Part shown: one piece after another, positions 30,124-40,614 of the stretch
Numbering within the stretch: the first letter of the stretch is position 1
Layout of the letters: every line of letters begins with the position of its first letter
Position numbers and translations under genes: made by a program
Notes under the pieces: model-generated
Databases searched by the model: none
What the model was told of the DNA's origin: nothing
The model's input: the letters and a program-made list of their open reading frames with translations, nothing else
NCBI GenBank assembly: GCA_964035575.1
Contig: OZ037898.1
Location: forward strand, 930,001-994,000
Reading direction: 5' to 3'
Length of the DNA: 64,000 bases
From: Rhynchopus sp. YZ270_cl-10
Lineage: Eukaryota; Euglenozoa; Diplonemea; Diplonemida; Diplonemidae

Positions 30124-31445
30124 ATGGGTGCATTGAGCGAGAGGGCATCGCTCTTGGAGACAACGGTGGGTGCTCCCGGGCGGACGGAGGCTGGGTTCAC
30201 GATTCGCGTGGCGGCGGACGTTGGTGTGCAGAAGGTGAACGTGGAGGTCACGTTTGCGGCACATCCGACGTCGCTTCCTGCGTTGATTGCGGCGTTGCAG
30301 GCGTCGTTTATATGGGACTGGCATGGGGATGGACACGTGCACCCGATCGATGTGTCGCACATCCTCCTCTGGGGGGACCTCGACCACGAATGGCGCTATC
30401 TCTGCCACCACAACGACCTTGCCCCCGCAGACCAGATATACCTCTTCCAGAAATACCAGACCACGTACACACCCGGGGCGCTCCCGGCGCCGAGGGTGCG
30501 CATTCACGCAGGAGAGCCCATCAACTTCCGTGAGCAAGGCCGCGTCAGGGTTGCCGCCGATATGTTTGGCCGCAAAGTTAACTACAACATCAGGTACGTA
30601 AACACCCAGTCATTGTCAAACTCTTTTTTTACAGATATGAACAGCTCCCGACAACGCTGGAGGCGTTCCGAACCGACTGCGAGAAGCTGCTGACCTGCGA
30701 GGCGCTGTACATCACACCGAAGGGGGTGACACCTGCGGACGTGGTTGTGGAGGATATGCTGCTGTGGGACGAAGGTGTCGACCAGTGGTTGGACCTTACC
30801 TCAGCACGGTACCTGCAGGACGGAGCGCAGGTGTACTGCCACCAGCGTGAGGTTGTTGAAATTGAAGGGAACATGCCGGCCCCCGCAGTCACAGTCCCTG
30901 GGGGCGAGGCGCTGTCGAACCTCTGGCGTATCTTCTTCCTTGCGGACACCGACAAGCGTGGGTACCTTCAGCCACAAGACCTGAAGTACTCCTTCAACCA
31001 CCTCGGCCTTGGCTTTCCGGACTCAAGCTACGATGAAATGTTTGAGGCGCTGGACCGAAACCAGGACGGCCGTGCGCACTTCTCTGAGTTCTGCCAGCTG
31101 GGGTTGCTGTACCCTAGTATTGTGAAGTATCTTTGTTTGATGGCAGATGAGCAGCAGGAACACTGGAAGCGACGTGCCAACTTCAAGCGCGTGGAGCGTG
31201 ATGTCAAGAAACAGCTACACAAGACTCGCGTGCGTGAGAGTGAGCTTCTCAGGCACCAGGCTGCGCTTGTCACCAAGCGCGAGAGGGAAGACACCGAACA
31301 CCAAGTCGTTCTCGTCGCCAGCGGTGTCTCCGAGCATGCAGGCCTCCACAAGCGCTACAGTGCACCGCACGAAGTCCCACTACACCCTCACAGCGTTGCT
31401 GCAGGCGGCGGGCGGATATCCTCCCGAGCCTCACGGCAGTATTAA
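30124..31445 (+). CDS. EF-hand protein with duplicated N-terminal domain
   Basis: Exons are 30124-30593 and 30635-31445. The 41-bp intron begins GTACGT, ends TTTACAG and is phase 2. The spliced product is 426 residues. Two similar domains of about 110 residues come first (matching phrases FTIRVAADVGVQKVNVEV and RVRVAADMFGRKVNYNIR; LWGDLDHEWRYL and LWDEGVDQWLDL). A pair of EF-hands follows (DTDKRGYLQPQDL and DRNQDGRAHFSEF), then a charged coiled-coil tail. It probably binds Ca2+ and acts as a structural or regulatory protein; the duplicated domain is not one I can name. An in-frame ATG at 30040 would add 28 residues, but its codons run through pyrimidine-rich leader, so I prefer 30124. Confidence 0.8.
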
Positions 31446-32661
31446 AGTAACAGCGATTTTTTTTTGTGCGAAACTCTAAACTAGATTTGTTAGAAACGAG
31501 AAAAGAAGATGTACCTCCCAAAAAAAATTCCCCTATTTTAATCCTTACGCTGGATTTATGTTTTTTTCCCCTTTTTTGGGGGGAGGGTTTTTTTTTTTGC
31601 CTTTTTTGGGTTTTCCGAGGGCCTCGCTGTAGTGGGGCATTTCGGAAAGATGAACAGTCATTGCCACCAAAGCTTCCACTGCATCTGCACTTTTGGGCTT
31701 GTCCCTGGCCTTATCTCCTGAAGTAGTTCGACGGAGCTGAGCTGTCGGTAGTCGACACGTCTTTTTGGACATTAGTCCACACCCCGTTGATGGGGATCGT
31801 CGTATGTTGCAGAAGATCATGCCAAGGGGCTGTGTTCGAGCACCCTCTCCACAACAGCTTCTTTTCCACAGCTTTTTGCAGACTCGTGACGTTTTGCACC
31901 CGAGGGCGTCTCGCAGATTATCAGATTGCAATCTGCTCGTTTACCTCCAACTTGTGGAGATGGACTTCTTGGGGTGACCCAAAACTAGCCTCGCCCTGTT
32001 GATCGGTCTGCCGTCTACAATCGTACGATGTATAAGAAGACGTTGGGCTGGCTTTGGCGTAGTGAACACCCCCCACCATGCCTCGTGTATGCTCCCTTTC
32101 TACCCATCTTTTTTATCACTCCCGCCTGCACCATTTGCTTGACGAAGCTAGGTCGTAAGTCAGATGTGGGTCCTGGTACCGGGATGTTCGTCGTGAGCGA
32201 GCGGGAGACCTTCACTACCACTTTCGCCGAACAAGAACTCCATGCACGCACCCAGCGTCGCTAAGTCCGGAACCCAACCCGGACATTCCACCTCTCATTT
32301 CTTCCTTAGAAGGGTCTCCAACCTAGCTTTGATTTGAAAGATCGGTTCAAAAAATGGTTCATAACAATCCAAAAAATGAACAAATCGACATTCAATACAC
32401 AGTGACATCCCGAAAAATCACCCACCCCACAGAACCGCATCGTTTCTTTCTTTTTTGTTTTGTTTATTTTTTACACATTATTTGTGGGTACCCCACCCAC
32501 AACAGCCCCCCAGAGAAAGTGACACTCCCCCCCTCCGTCACAGAACACAAAGTATTTTATAAAAAAACGGAGGGATGCAGTAAAAACGGTTCTCCAACAA
32601 CTTTTCATCTTCCCTCCCTTTCCCCCCCTCCTCCTCTTCCCCTTTCCCCCCCTATTGAGAG
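31446..32661. other. Intergenic, with possible transposon relic on minus strand
   Basis: 31630-32270 is less AT-rich than usual intergenic DNA and has several minus-strand frames that look coding-like but interrupted (for example MRAWSSCSAKVVVKVSRSL... at 32251-32015 and a Lys/Arg-rich frame at 31931-31620). I cannot identify a family; a decayed transposon is a guess. 32570-32660 is a pyrimidine-rich leader for the kinatase gene. Confidence 0.35.
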
Positions 32662-35600
32662 ATGTCGTTTGTGAAGGAGGTGCAGAGTACTGAGGTGGCA
32701 GAAGATGTGGCGTACCTGCAGAGCAGTGGGGCTGGGGCCTTTCTAGAAGAACTGGCGGCGGCAGTGGTGGCGGAGAAGCCGGAGGACCCCTTGGAGGGGC
32801 TCATCTGCATTGCGCAGCGCATCAAAGAGAGGGCCCCTGTGGTGCAGTTCGTTCCGCATTCTCCTGCCCCACCCCCTCCTCGGCAGGACTCGAGACAGTC
32901 CCAAGGATCCACCGAGAAGGAACCCCCCGCAGACACAACATCAAGACAACGTGAATCCGTCATTTCGGTGCAATCAGAAGAGTCCTGCTCGGTGTTTGGC
33001 AGTACAGATTTGGCAGCACAGCGGAAGGTATGTTTTCTTTTTTGTGAGCATCTGTACTTAGAATTGCCAAAATATGTTACCGAGATATTTTTTTTCCCTG
33101 TAAACCACTCCCATCGCAACACTCCGGGGGTTCGATAACCCGCGGAGTGTCAGTGCCTGCGTCGGCGTTTGCACTATCAACTTCACTTTTTTTTTGAACA
33201 AATTATAATCATGCAACAGATCGACAGCGGACCCGATCTTTCAGTAGGAGCTGATGGGACACTCGACCTCAACGTGAGCGGGGCACCCGAAGTCGGGGTT
33301 GGGCGGAGCGACAGCAAGACAGACTCCTGCATAGCATGCTCGCTGGATGCGTCTGTTTCGGGCCCTTCACATGTTAAGGAGATCACTGTTGTCGTTGTGG
33401 CGAAGGACGACGTCGGGAACAAAACGATCAACCAGTACGCAGTCGTCAACGAGCTTGGCCGCGGGCAGTACGGGAAGGTCAAGCTTGTCTTCCACAACCC
33501 TACGCAGAAGTACTACGCAATTAAGATCATGAACAAGAGCGTGCTCTCGAAGGCACGCAAGGGTGCCTCGGGGGACAACGCAGGCAAGCTCGGTGGGAAG
33601 ACCGCCCTCGACAGCGCGCTCCAAGAGATCGCCATCATGAAGCGCCTCGACCACCCGAACGTCTGCAAGCTGTACGAAGTCATCAACGACCCCACCGCAG
33701 ACAAGATGTACCTCATCCTCGAGTACCTGGAGGAGGGCCCCATCTACGTCCTCAAGGAGGTACTGTCCCCTTTTTCCACCTGTTTTTTCCTGAAATTTTC
33801 GCGTTTTGAGGGAAAATACCATTTTTGTTTACCCTTCTTAATTTCACCCCCATTTTCAGGGCTGCAAACCAATCGCTCTGGAGATGCTTCCCTCCCTCTT
33901 TGTAGGGATCTGCCAGGGGCTGGACTACCTGCACCAGGTAGGCATCATCCACAGGGACATCAAACCTGAGAACATCCTCCTCGACAAGACGGGGTGCCCG
34001 AAGCTCACCGACTTTGGCGTCAGCAACGAAGACGCCGGGCAGAAACAGGTCTCCGACACTTCTGGGACGCCGGCCTTCTTCCCCCCGGAGCTCTTCTCGG
34101 GCAAGATGATCACCGGACGGTCTTGCGACGTCTGGGCCCTGGGCGTGACGTTCTACATCCTCTCCTACGCGAACACCCCCTTTGGGGGACGAAACATCCC
34201 TGAAATATGCGAATCCGTCACGAACACGACACCCGTCTTCAACGAAGCACCCTCTGCGGACCTAGCAGACCTCCTCAAGCAAATGCTGCTCCCTTCCCAC
34301 GACGACAGACTCGGCGTCAAAACCGGTGTAGACGAAGTATTGGCGCACAAATTTCTCCACGGCACAGAAGGCGCTGAAAAGAAGATCTTCCAACGCATCG
34401 AGCTTACCCAAGAAGAAAAATCGAAGGCCGTCATCACAGGAAAGAATATTCAACTCAAACTGATGAACACAGTAGGTGCCATGATGAAGATCAAAGCAAA
34501 GTTTGGGAAAGGACCAAACCGTCCTATTCCAGGGTCGATCTCTGAAGTAAATAACGGCGATGATCAAGCAGGGCTCTCCACGCGACTCTCTGCAAACCAC
34601 TTCCGGAGAAACAACAGCTCAGGTGGTGCAGATGAAACGCAATCTCTGAAGTCGCGCAAATCCTTCAAAACAGAAGAAGAAGTGACAATGGAGTCGCACA
34701 CAGAAGGCGAGCTCGAGTCAGAGATCAACAAAGCGCTGTCGGAGGAGTGGGAGGATCTCACCCTGAGCTGCTATAAATTCGACTCCTTCCCAGACAAGCT
34801 GTATCAGTGCGGTGGGTTGGTCAATCTAACGGCACATCTCAATGGGTTGAAAGAGGTGTGTGGGGTGGGTTCATGTTTGTCAAATAAAACACTAAAAACA
34901 CCAAATACTCAACAGCTTTCGCCCAAGATCGACTACTTCCAGATGCTTGTGTCGCTCAACCTCGGGCAGAACGAGCTTGTCACACTCCCACAGGAGATCG
35001 GGTTTCTCTCCTCCCTTGAGATTCTGGACGTCAACCGCAACCAGATTGTGTCGCTCCCGGACACCATCAACAACCTGACGGAGCTCAAGTATGCAGCACT
35101 ACCTCCCCCCCTTTCTCTTTACAATCCTGTCTACCTGCATTTTTTTTTTAACACTCCTCCGATTCGATAACCCAGAGTGTCAATGCATGCGTCCCGGCGT
35201 TTGCACTATCAACCTCACTTTTCCCCCCATCCCCACAAGGTACACTGTCACGAGAGGGGCTTTGTATTTCAACTCTACTTTTTCTTTCAAGACCACACAG
35301 CTGAATCCGACAACGATCCATGGCCAAACACGAGAGAGCTTAGGTTCATCTCATAAACTTTTTAGGTCAGGCGGTGGGGGTCGGAAGGGGTCCACTTTCC
35401 TCTCCCCAATGAACACAAAGCAGCACCCTATTTACCCTCTCCCTGTCCCCATCCCTCTTTCTTAGGTACATCAACCTTGACTTCAACAATCTCGAGGAAA
35501 TCCCCGAATGTCTCTGCGAGCTTGTCGACCTCGAGCGCTGCTTCCTCATCGAGAATGAGAAGATCAAGACCTTTCCGCGCGAGGCCATGGAGCAGTGGGC

Positions 35601-36186
35601 GGACTGCAAGCTCGCCGTCGACAACGCACCGATCTTGAAACAGGAGTGGGGGGAGATCGAGGGAAGCCTGCCGAACGTCAAGCTGATGTGGCATAAGCTG
35701 TACCCGGACCAGGTGAATGACTATTTGTTCGTTGGTTCGCTGCGGACAGTGCAGAGTGAGAAGGTGATACGGGAGCTGGACATCCGTCGCATCGTTACAG
35801 CTGGGAAGGGGTTGGAGATTTTAGACCCACTGCCGGAAGGTGTGGAACAGCTTGCGCTTAATGTAGACGACATCCCCGAGCAGTCGATGATGCCTGTCTT
35901 TGATGAAGTGATAGCCTTCATCGACGAAGCCAAGGCAGCGTCCCAGCGTATCATCGTGCACTGCTTTGCAGGGCTCTCCCGCTCGGTCACCTTCGTGTGT
36001 GCATACCTCATGAAGCGCTACAACATGACGTTCAAAGAGTCCATCACAAAAGTAAAACAGGCACGTCCCAACTCAAACCCAAATGACGGCTTCCGCAAGC
36101 AACTGATTCTGTACGAAAAACTCCTGCACGGTACACAAATTGACCCGGACGATCCAGAATGCCGTGCGGGGTTGACTATAGAATAA
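32662..36186 (+). CDS. Kinase-LRR-dual-specificity phosphatase fusion ('kinatase') with RIIa/DPY30-like N-terminus
   Basis: Five exons: 32662-33027, 33220-33759, 33860-34855, 34916-35088, 35466-36186. Introns are 192, 100, 60 and 377 bp, all GT-AG, and all junctions keep frame; product 931 residues. Residues about 15-60 resemble an RIIa/DPY-30 docking domain ([21 protein letters not shown]). The kinase domain (about 192-470) is CaMKK-like and intact: [13 protein letters not shown] Lys, HRDIKPEN at about 333, DFG at about 352, [11 protein letters not shown]. LRRs follow (about 610-725: [19 protein letters not shown]). A dual-specificity phosphatase ends the protein (about 774-915), with HCFAGLSRS at about 857-865, so Cys and Arg are present. 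Both enzymes look active. The 60-bp intron has no stop and is a multiple of three, so it could be retained. Confidence 0.85.
33116..33190 (+). repeat. Hairpin module, copy 2, inside kinatase intron 1
   Basis: ACACTCCG/CGGAGTGT stem with GGGTTCGATAACCC loop region and the conserved tail through TTTGCACTATCAACTTCAC. It fills the 3' part of the 192-bp intron (33028-33219) and supplies the T-run before the acceptor. Confidence 0.85.
35150..35222 (+). repeat. Hairpin module, copy 3, inside kinatase intron 4
   Basis: A shorter-stem variant (ACACTCC...ATTCGATAACCCAGAGTGT) with the same tail (TTTGCACTATCAACCTCAC). It lies in the 377-bp intron together with two other modules (35236-35282; 35328-35362). 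Confidence 0.8.
35236..35362 (+). repeat. Two dispersed modules inside kinatase intron 4
   Basis: CAAGGTACACTGTCACGAGA with GGGGCTTTGTATTTCAACTC (35236-35282) is the right half of the GGATGTAGGACT module. CACGAGAGAGCTTAGG with TTCATCTCATAAAC (35328-35362) is a GAGAGGCTTAGG module. Together with the hairpin module they make up most of this intron. Confidence 0.7.
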
Positions 36187-37116
36187 GGCGATCGTTTTGT
36201 CTTGTTGCTGTGCGGATGTCGGCGACACGTCTGATAAGGTACCTGCTTGTGCGCACTTCATCACGCGTCGCGTGTCTAGTCATCCCATGGGGAGGTACGC
36301 CGCGCAAGTGTATCCAATCGCCTACCTGTGTTGTGTATCATTCTGCCCTTTTTTGTGTATATTTTATGGGGATTTTTTTTTGAAGATTTTTTTTTTTTTT
36401 TGAAGTTACTTCACGTACGCTTTACAGTGCACACACGGAGTCATAGCCTGGAGAAATCAATTTCCCTGGAAATGTCCACCCCTCATCTGGTGTCTTCACT
36501 AATGCAACCAAGTTTTCAATTTAGAAGAAAGATTACTGCCTTGTAGAGTAGTTCTGTCTTCAAAAAAGCGATGCGTGTCTGATGTCACACTCATGGTAAA
36601 AAAAATAACTTTTCCAAATATTTAGCGCGAGGCCTGGGCATTTTCCACCACCCAAACACTCTCTTTGGCGACAAATAAACAAACAACAGTGCTTTTAACA
36701 GAGGAACTGACCCCGCCCCCTACACCCCCCCTCAGCCCGGCCCCTCCCTGCACACCACCCCCAAGCGCAGTTCCCTGCAGCAACGGGGAGGATGCGGAAG
36801 AGGGTTCCCCTATCTACTAAGAGTTCATTCTTTTATTCTTTTTTTTTTTTTATTCCTACAAGCGTAGCTTAAAGGAGAAATAGTTACTCAGATACGGTCG
36901 CCAATCACCCCTCAAACAGGGTAATTGAGCAATCAACGAAAAAAACCTTTTTTCCTTTTACTTACCTATCAGAGTTACTATTTTTCCCGAAGATGGCTAA
37001 AGCAATGAGGGGCTGAGGGGTCATCTTGCAGACTTTTTATAGTTGAATTAAATTTGAAAACCCACCATTACTACTGATATCTCTACTGTGGCAATGCCAC
37101 CCTACCTTCGCCAAAG

Positions 37117-37150
<34 letters not shown>

Positions 37151-37271
37151 ACGAGAAGCACATTCGTCGTACAAAATATTCTTCACCTGCATACAAGCTG
37201 AGATACACTGTACCTTATCTTTTCATGATCCAAATATTTCAAGTTTTCTCTCTCAATTTTTTTCCACAAAA
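36187..37271. other. Intergenic, start of the repeat nest
   Basis: It contains a CTAATGCAACCAAGTTTTCAA module (36468-36522), a weak GAGGGGCTGAGG module (36997-37040) and a (TG)16 microsatellite (37118-37149). No gene is seen. Confidence 0.5.
37118..37149 (+). repeat. (TG)16 microsatellite
   Basis: A pure TG dinucleotide run. Confidence 0.95.
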
Positions 37272-37668
37272 TACCGTAATCGTAAGAATTCTGGGGCGTA
37301 AAATTTTTGGGGCGTAAATATTCTGGGACGTAACAAAACTGGGACATTTTGGACTTTTTTAAACTTGGGACATTTTTACGTCCCAGAATATTTACGTCCC
37401 AGAATTGTCTGTGTGACCTTCCCCCCTCCCTCACCCATGCACTTCGGTGCAAACCCAAACATGTCCAACAAACAAAAAAAATATACATACTCAGGCCGGC
37501 TATGATCCCTCCGCCAACCAGCCGCACCCCACCACCCACACCCCCAAAAATTGACAAGTACCCGGAAAACCGCCCGAACAATTCTGGGACGTAACAAAAC
37601 TGGGACAATTGGGGAAAAATCTGAAACTTGGGACATTTTTACGCCCCAGAATTTTTACGATTACGGTA
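37272..37668. mobile_element. ~400-bp foldback element with TACCGTAATCG ends
   Basis: 32-bp inverted ends (37272-37303 and 37637-37668; one mismatch) begin TACCGTAATCGTAA and contain CTGGGGCGTAAAA. Inside, the phrase TTCTGGGACGTAACAAAACT occurs twice with its complement, so the whole can fold back on itself. The TA at each end may be the duplicated target, as for the 4.2-kb retroelement. No coding capacity. Confidence 0.7.
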
Positions 37669-37730
37669 AAACCAGGGGCTCCGCTACCGTATAAAGTTCT
37701 GTTGCGGCGCAACAGAAGTCTGAAAATTTT

Positions 37731-37768
<38 letters not shown>

Positions 37769-37770
<2 letters not shown>

Positions 37771-38130
37771 ATGGTTGAACCATGAGAGTACCATGGGGAA
37801 CTGGGTTGCTGACCGCACCACCCAGGCTGTACCTCAATTTTTTTTTTTGCCTGCGGCGCCATTTTTCCTTTTTTGCTCCGCAAAAAAGGATTCGATGTGT
37901 GACTCTGTGCTGTAAAAAGCTAGATTTTTACACTGTACCCTAAAATTTTTTTCGCCTGCGGCGCCATTTGTTTGATTTTTTTTTGCTTCGCAAAAAAAAA
38001 TACAGTTCCCTATGTTCCCAATGTCCCTGGTCAGCAGTGCTGAAAAGTTTTTGGGCACAAAAACAGCTGACCCCCCTATTTTGAAATCTGAATCCCTGGA
38101 TAAGACACTGGCGCAGGGTGAAAAAAAAAC
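37769..38130 (+). repeat. CGGCGCC hairpin repeat, copy 1
   Basis: About 360 bp with GGGAACTGGGTTGCTGACCG, GCCTGCGGCGCCATTT, hairpins TTTTTTGCTCCGCAAAAAA, GTTCCCTATGTTCCCAATGT and a GATAAGACACTGGCG end. A diverged copy in the opposite orientation lies at 54268-54640. It is preceded by a run of over 30 A. Confidence 0.7.
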
Positions 38131-38301
38131 CCCCGCAACAGAACTCAAAAAAAATCTGAAAACGTAGCGGAGGGGCTGGGTAAAACAAAAAAAAAAAAAA
38201 AAAGGGAATTGTGTTGTTCCGTTGTCCAGAGGAGACTGAGCCGATTTTTTTTGTTCTCTCTTTCCAACAAAATAGGACCCTCCCTGCTCCCATTTTACCC
38301 A

Positions 38302-38640
38302 TAATTACATAGATGGTAGTCGGGCCGAGTCGGGCCGACTCGGGCCGACCACTTTTCGTTATTTTTTTTTTGAAAAATTTTTTTTTCAGGGTCGGCCCGA
38401 GTCGGGCCGAGTCGAAAAAACTCGGCCCGACTCAAAAAAAAGTCGGCCCGAGTCGGGCCGAGTCGAATTTTTTTTGGTTTTTTTTTTTGGGGTTTTTTTT
38501 TTTTGTTTTGTTTTTTTTTTGGTTTTTTTTTTTTTTGGAAAAGATTTTACTGTGAGGGGGCCGACGGGACCCGAGTCGGGCTGACTCGGGCCGACTCGGC
38601 CCGAGTTTTTTTTTCGACTCGGGCCGACTTTTTTTTTTTA
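38302..38640 (+). repeat. GTCGGGCCGA decamer block, left
   Basis: Repeats of the 10-mer GTCGGGCCGA in both orientations separated by T/G-rich DNA. The first 37 bases (38302-38338, beginning TAATTACATAGATGGTAGTC) are exactly complementary to 47039-47075. Confidence 0.85.
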
Positions 38641-38834
38641 CACCGTTTTTAGAAATTTTGTGCGAGTTAGGAAAAAATATGAGAGTACCACAGATACTCA
38701 AAAGTTAAAAATTCTTGCTTTAATGGAATTTTTGGGCCTCAAACTCGGACATAGTAATTTTGTTCTCCAAATTTATGCTCCAAAATTTTCAGTTCAAAAT
38801 CCAAAAATCCATAGGGTCCCCCCTATGGTTTTTA

Positions 38835-39211
38835 CACAGTACACAGTACACAGTACACAGTACACAGTACACAGTACACAGTACACAGTACACAGTACAC
38901 AGTACACAGTACACAGTACACAGTACACAGTACACAGTACACAGTACACAGTACACAGTACACAGTACACAGTACACAGTACACAGTACACAGTACACAG
39001 TACACAGTACACAGTACACAGTACACAGTACACAGTACACAGTACACAGTACACAGTACACAGTACACAGTACACAGTACACAGTACCCAGTACCCAGTA
39101 CCCAGTACCCAGTACAGTACAGTACAGTACAGTACAGTACAGTACAGTACAGTACAGTACAGTACAGTACAGTACAGTACAGTACAGTACAGTACAGTAC
39201 AGTACAGTACA
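38835..39211 (+). repeat. Heptamer to pentamer tandem array
   Basis: About 36 copies of ACACAGT (38835-39086), then four of ACCCAGT (39087-39114), then about 20 of the pentamer CAGTA (to 39211). The first unit is the reverse complement of the 23.3-kb heptamer. The unit changes step by step while GTAC is kept. Confidence 0.95.
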
Positions 39212-39589
39212 GGTTCACATATCAGCCAAGATCTCGTTAGGCGTATACTCTGGGCCTCGTTCACTTAATAAACCACAGATGCAAATTTTTGACCCTACGA
39301 CCCCGCATTTAACTCAATTCGATCCGCTGATTGCAATCCCAAAAATAAAAACTGTCATCTGAGTTTAAGCTAGTCTGAAAAAGAAAGAAACGAAATCAGA
39401 AAAAGAATTTTTCGTTGATCGCACCGGATTTTTGTGGAGTGTGTAGGGACAAAATCAAAAACTTTTCTGTGGATAAGTTGTGTCGTTTTGAACCGAATGA
39501 CAACCCTCTCGAATTCACGACATTTTTTCTCGGCCCGATTAGTGGAGTAGATATTTGTTATCACCCCCTGGTTACCCTACTGACACATT

Positions 39590-39880
39590 TTCAAAAGAAT
39601 GGGCGCAAAAAATTTACCGGCACCGAAAAATGCAAAAAAACGTAAGGAGGGTGTTCAAATTTCCCGTTTTTCCCTTTTCTCCCGTTTTTCCCTTTGTCTT
39701 TGCCATTTTTTTTTTCAAAAAAAAAAAATTTTTTTTTTGACAAGGCAATTTTCAGGTGAAAAAAAAAATTTTTTTTTTCGAAAATTTTTGGCCCCCTGGG
39801 GTGGGTCTTGGGGCACCGAAAAATGCAAAAATCGGCTGTTTTGACCATCTGTGGTTACACCATATACACGTCTCTGAACA
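39590..39880 (+). repeat. GGCACCGAAAAATGCAAAAA repeat, copy 1
   Basis: Two GGCACCGAAAAATGC phrases around CCCGTTTTTCCC repeats and GCCCCCTGGGGTGGGTCT, ending CATCTGTGGTTACACCATAT. The same order appears at 43030-43335. Confidence 0.75.
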
Positions 39881-40006
39881 AGCCTATACTATACCCAAAA
39901 GGCTAGGCAAGGCCGTGTTTGACCAAAAAAAAATTTTTTTTTTTTCACGAAAACCGAGTTTTCGTCACCTGTGCACGGTGGCCCATTCCTACCCTTAGGG
40001 TAGGGT

Positions 40007-40140
40007 CCGCGGGGGGTACCCCATGGGGTACCCCCCAGACTACCCCATGGGGTACCCCATGGGGTACCCCCCAAATCTGAGGGGTACCCCATGGGGTACC
40101 CCCCAGACTACCCCCGGGGGTACCCCATGGGGTACCCCCG
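40007..40140. repeat. GGGGTACCCC palindromic array, first block
   Basis: Repeated GGTACCCCATGGGGTACCCC, itself a palindrome centred on CCATGG, with CCCAGACTACC spacers. Preceded by TAGGGTAGGGTCCGCGG. Confidence 0.9.
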
Positions 40141-40141
40141 G

Positions 40142-40446
40142 TACAGGTACACAGGTACACAGGTACACAGGTACCCAGGTACACAGGTACACAGGTACAC
40201 AGGTACACAGGTACACAGGTACACAGGTACACAGGTACACAGGTACACAGGTACACAGGTACACAGGTACACAGGTACACAGGTACACAGGTACACAGGT
40301 ACACAGGTACACAGGTACACAGGTACACAGGTACACAGGTACACAGGTACACAGGTACCCAGGTACACAGGTACACAGGTACACAGGTACACAGGTACAC
40401 AGGTACACAGGTACACAGGTACACAGGTACACAGGTACACAGGTAC
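40142..40446 (+). repeat. Octamer array, unit GGTACACA, ~38 copies
   Basis: A tandem 8-mer with two GGTACCCA variants (near 40170 and 40356). It keeps the GTAC core of the heptamer arrays. Confidence 0.95.
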
Positions 40447-40614
40447 AGCCAGAGTGCCAGAGTCAAGGGTCCGCGCGGGGTCCGCCCCCCGATGACATAA
40501 CGAAGTATCGCTTGAAAATACCGTTCAATATATGTTGCTTGGTGTGCATGAAGAAGGACACACAAGGTATATCAAACGATAAATCAATCAGATAAACGTT
40601 ACATCATCGGAAAA

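Noticed and set aside
33116-33190. tRNA gene, because of GGGTTCGATAACC
   Set aside because: Only a partial B-box resemblance; no A box, acceptor stem or anticodon arm. The sequence is a simple hairpin.
23317-39211. Telomere repeats
   Set aside because: The heptamers are interstitial, occur in both orientations, and genes lie on either side.
38660-39362. Open frames over the second heptamer/pentamer array
   Set aside because: Same artefact as at 23.3 kb; no unique protein-like sequence on either side.
40142-40446. Possible CRISPR array
   Set aside because: An uninterrupted 8-bp tandem with no unique spacers, in eukaryotic DNA.
39945-40595. Open frames of Tyr-Leu-Cys-Thr-Cys-Val-Pro or Thr-Gly-Thr-Gln-Val-His repeats
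   Set aside because: Produced by the octamer array; both strands are open.
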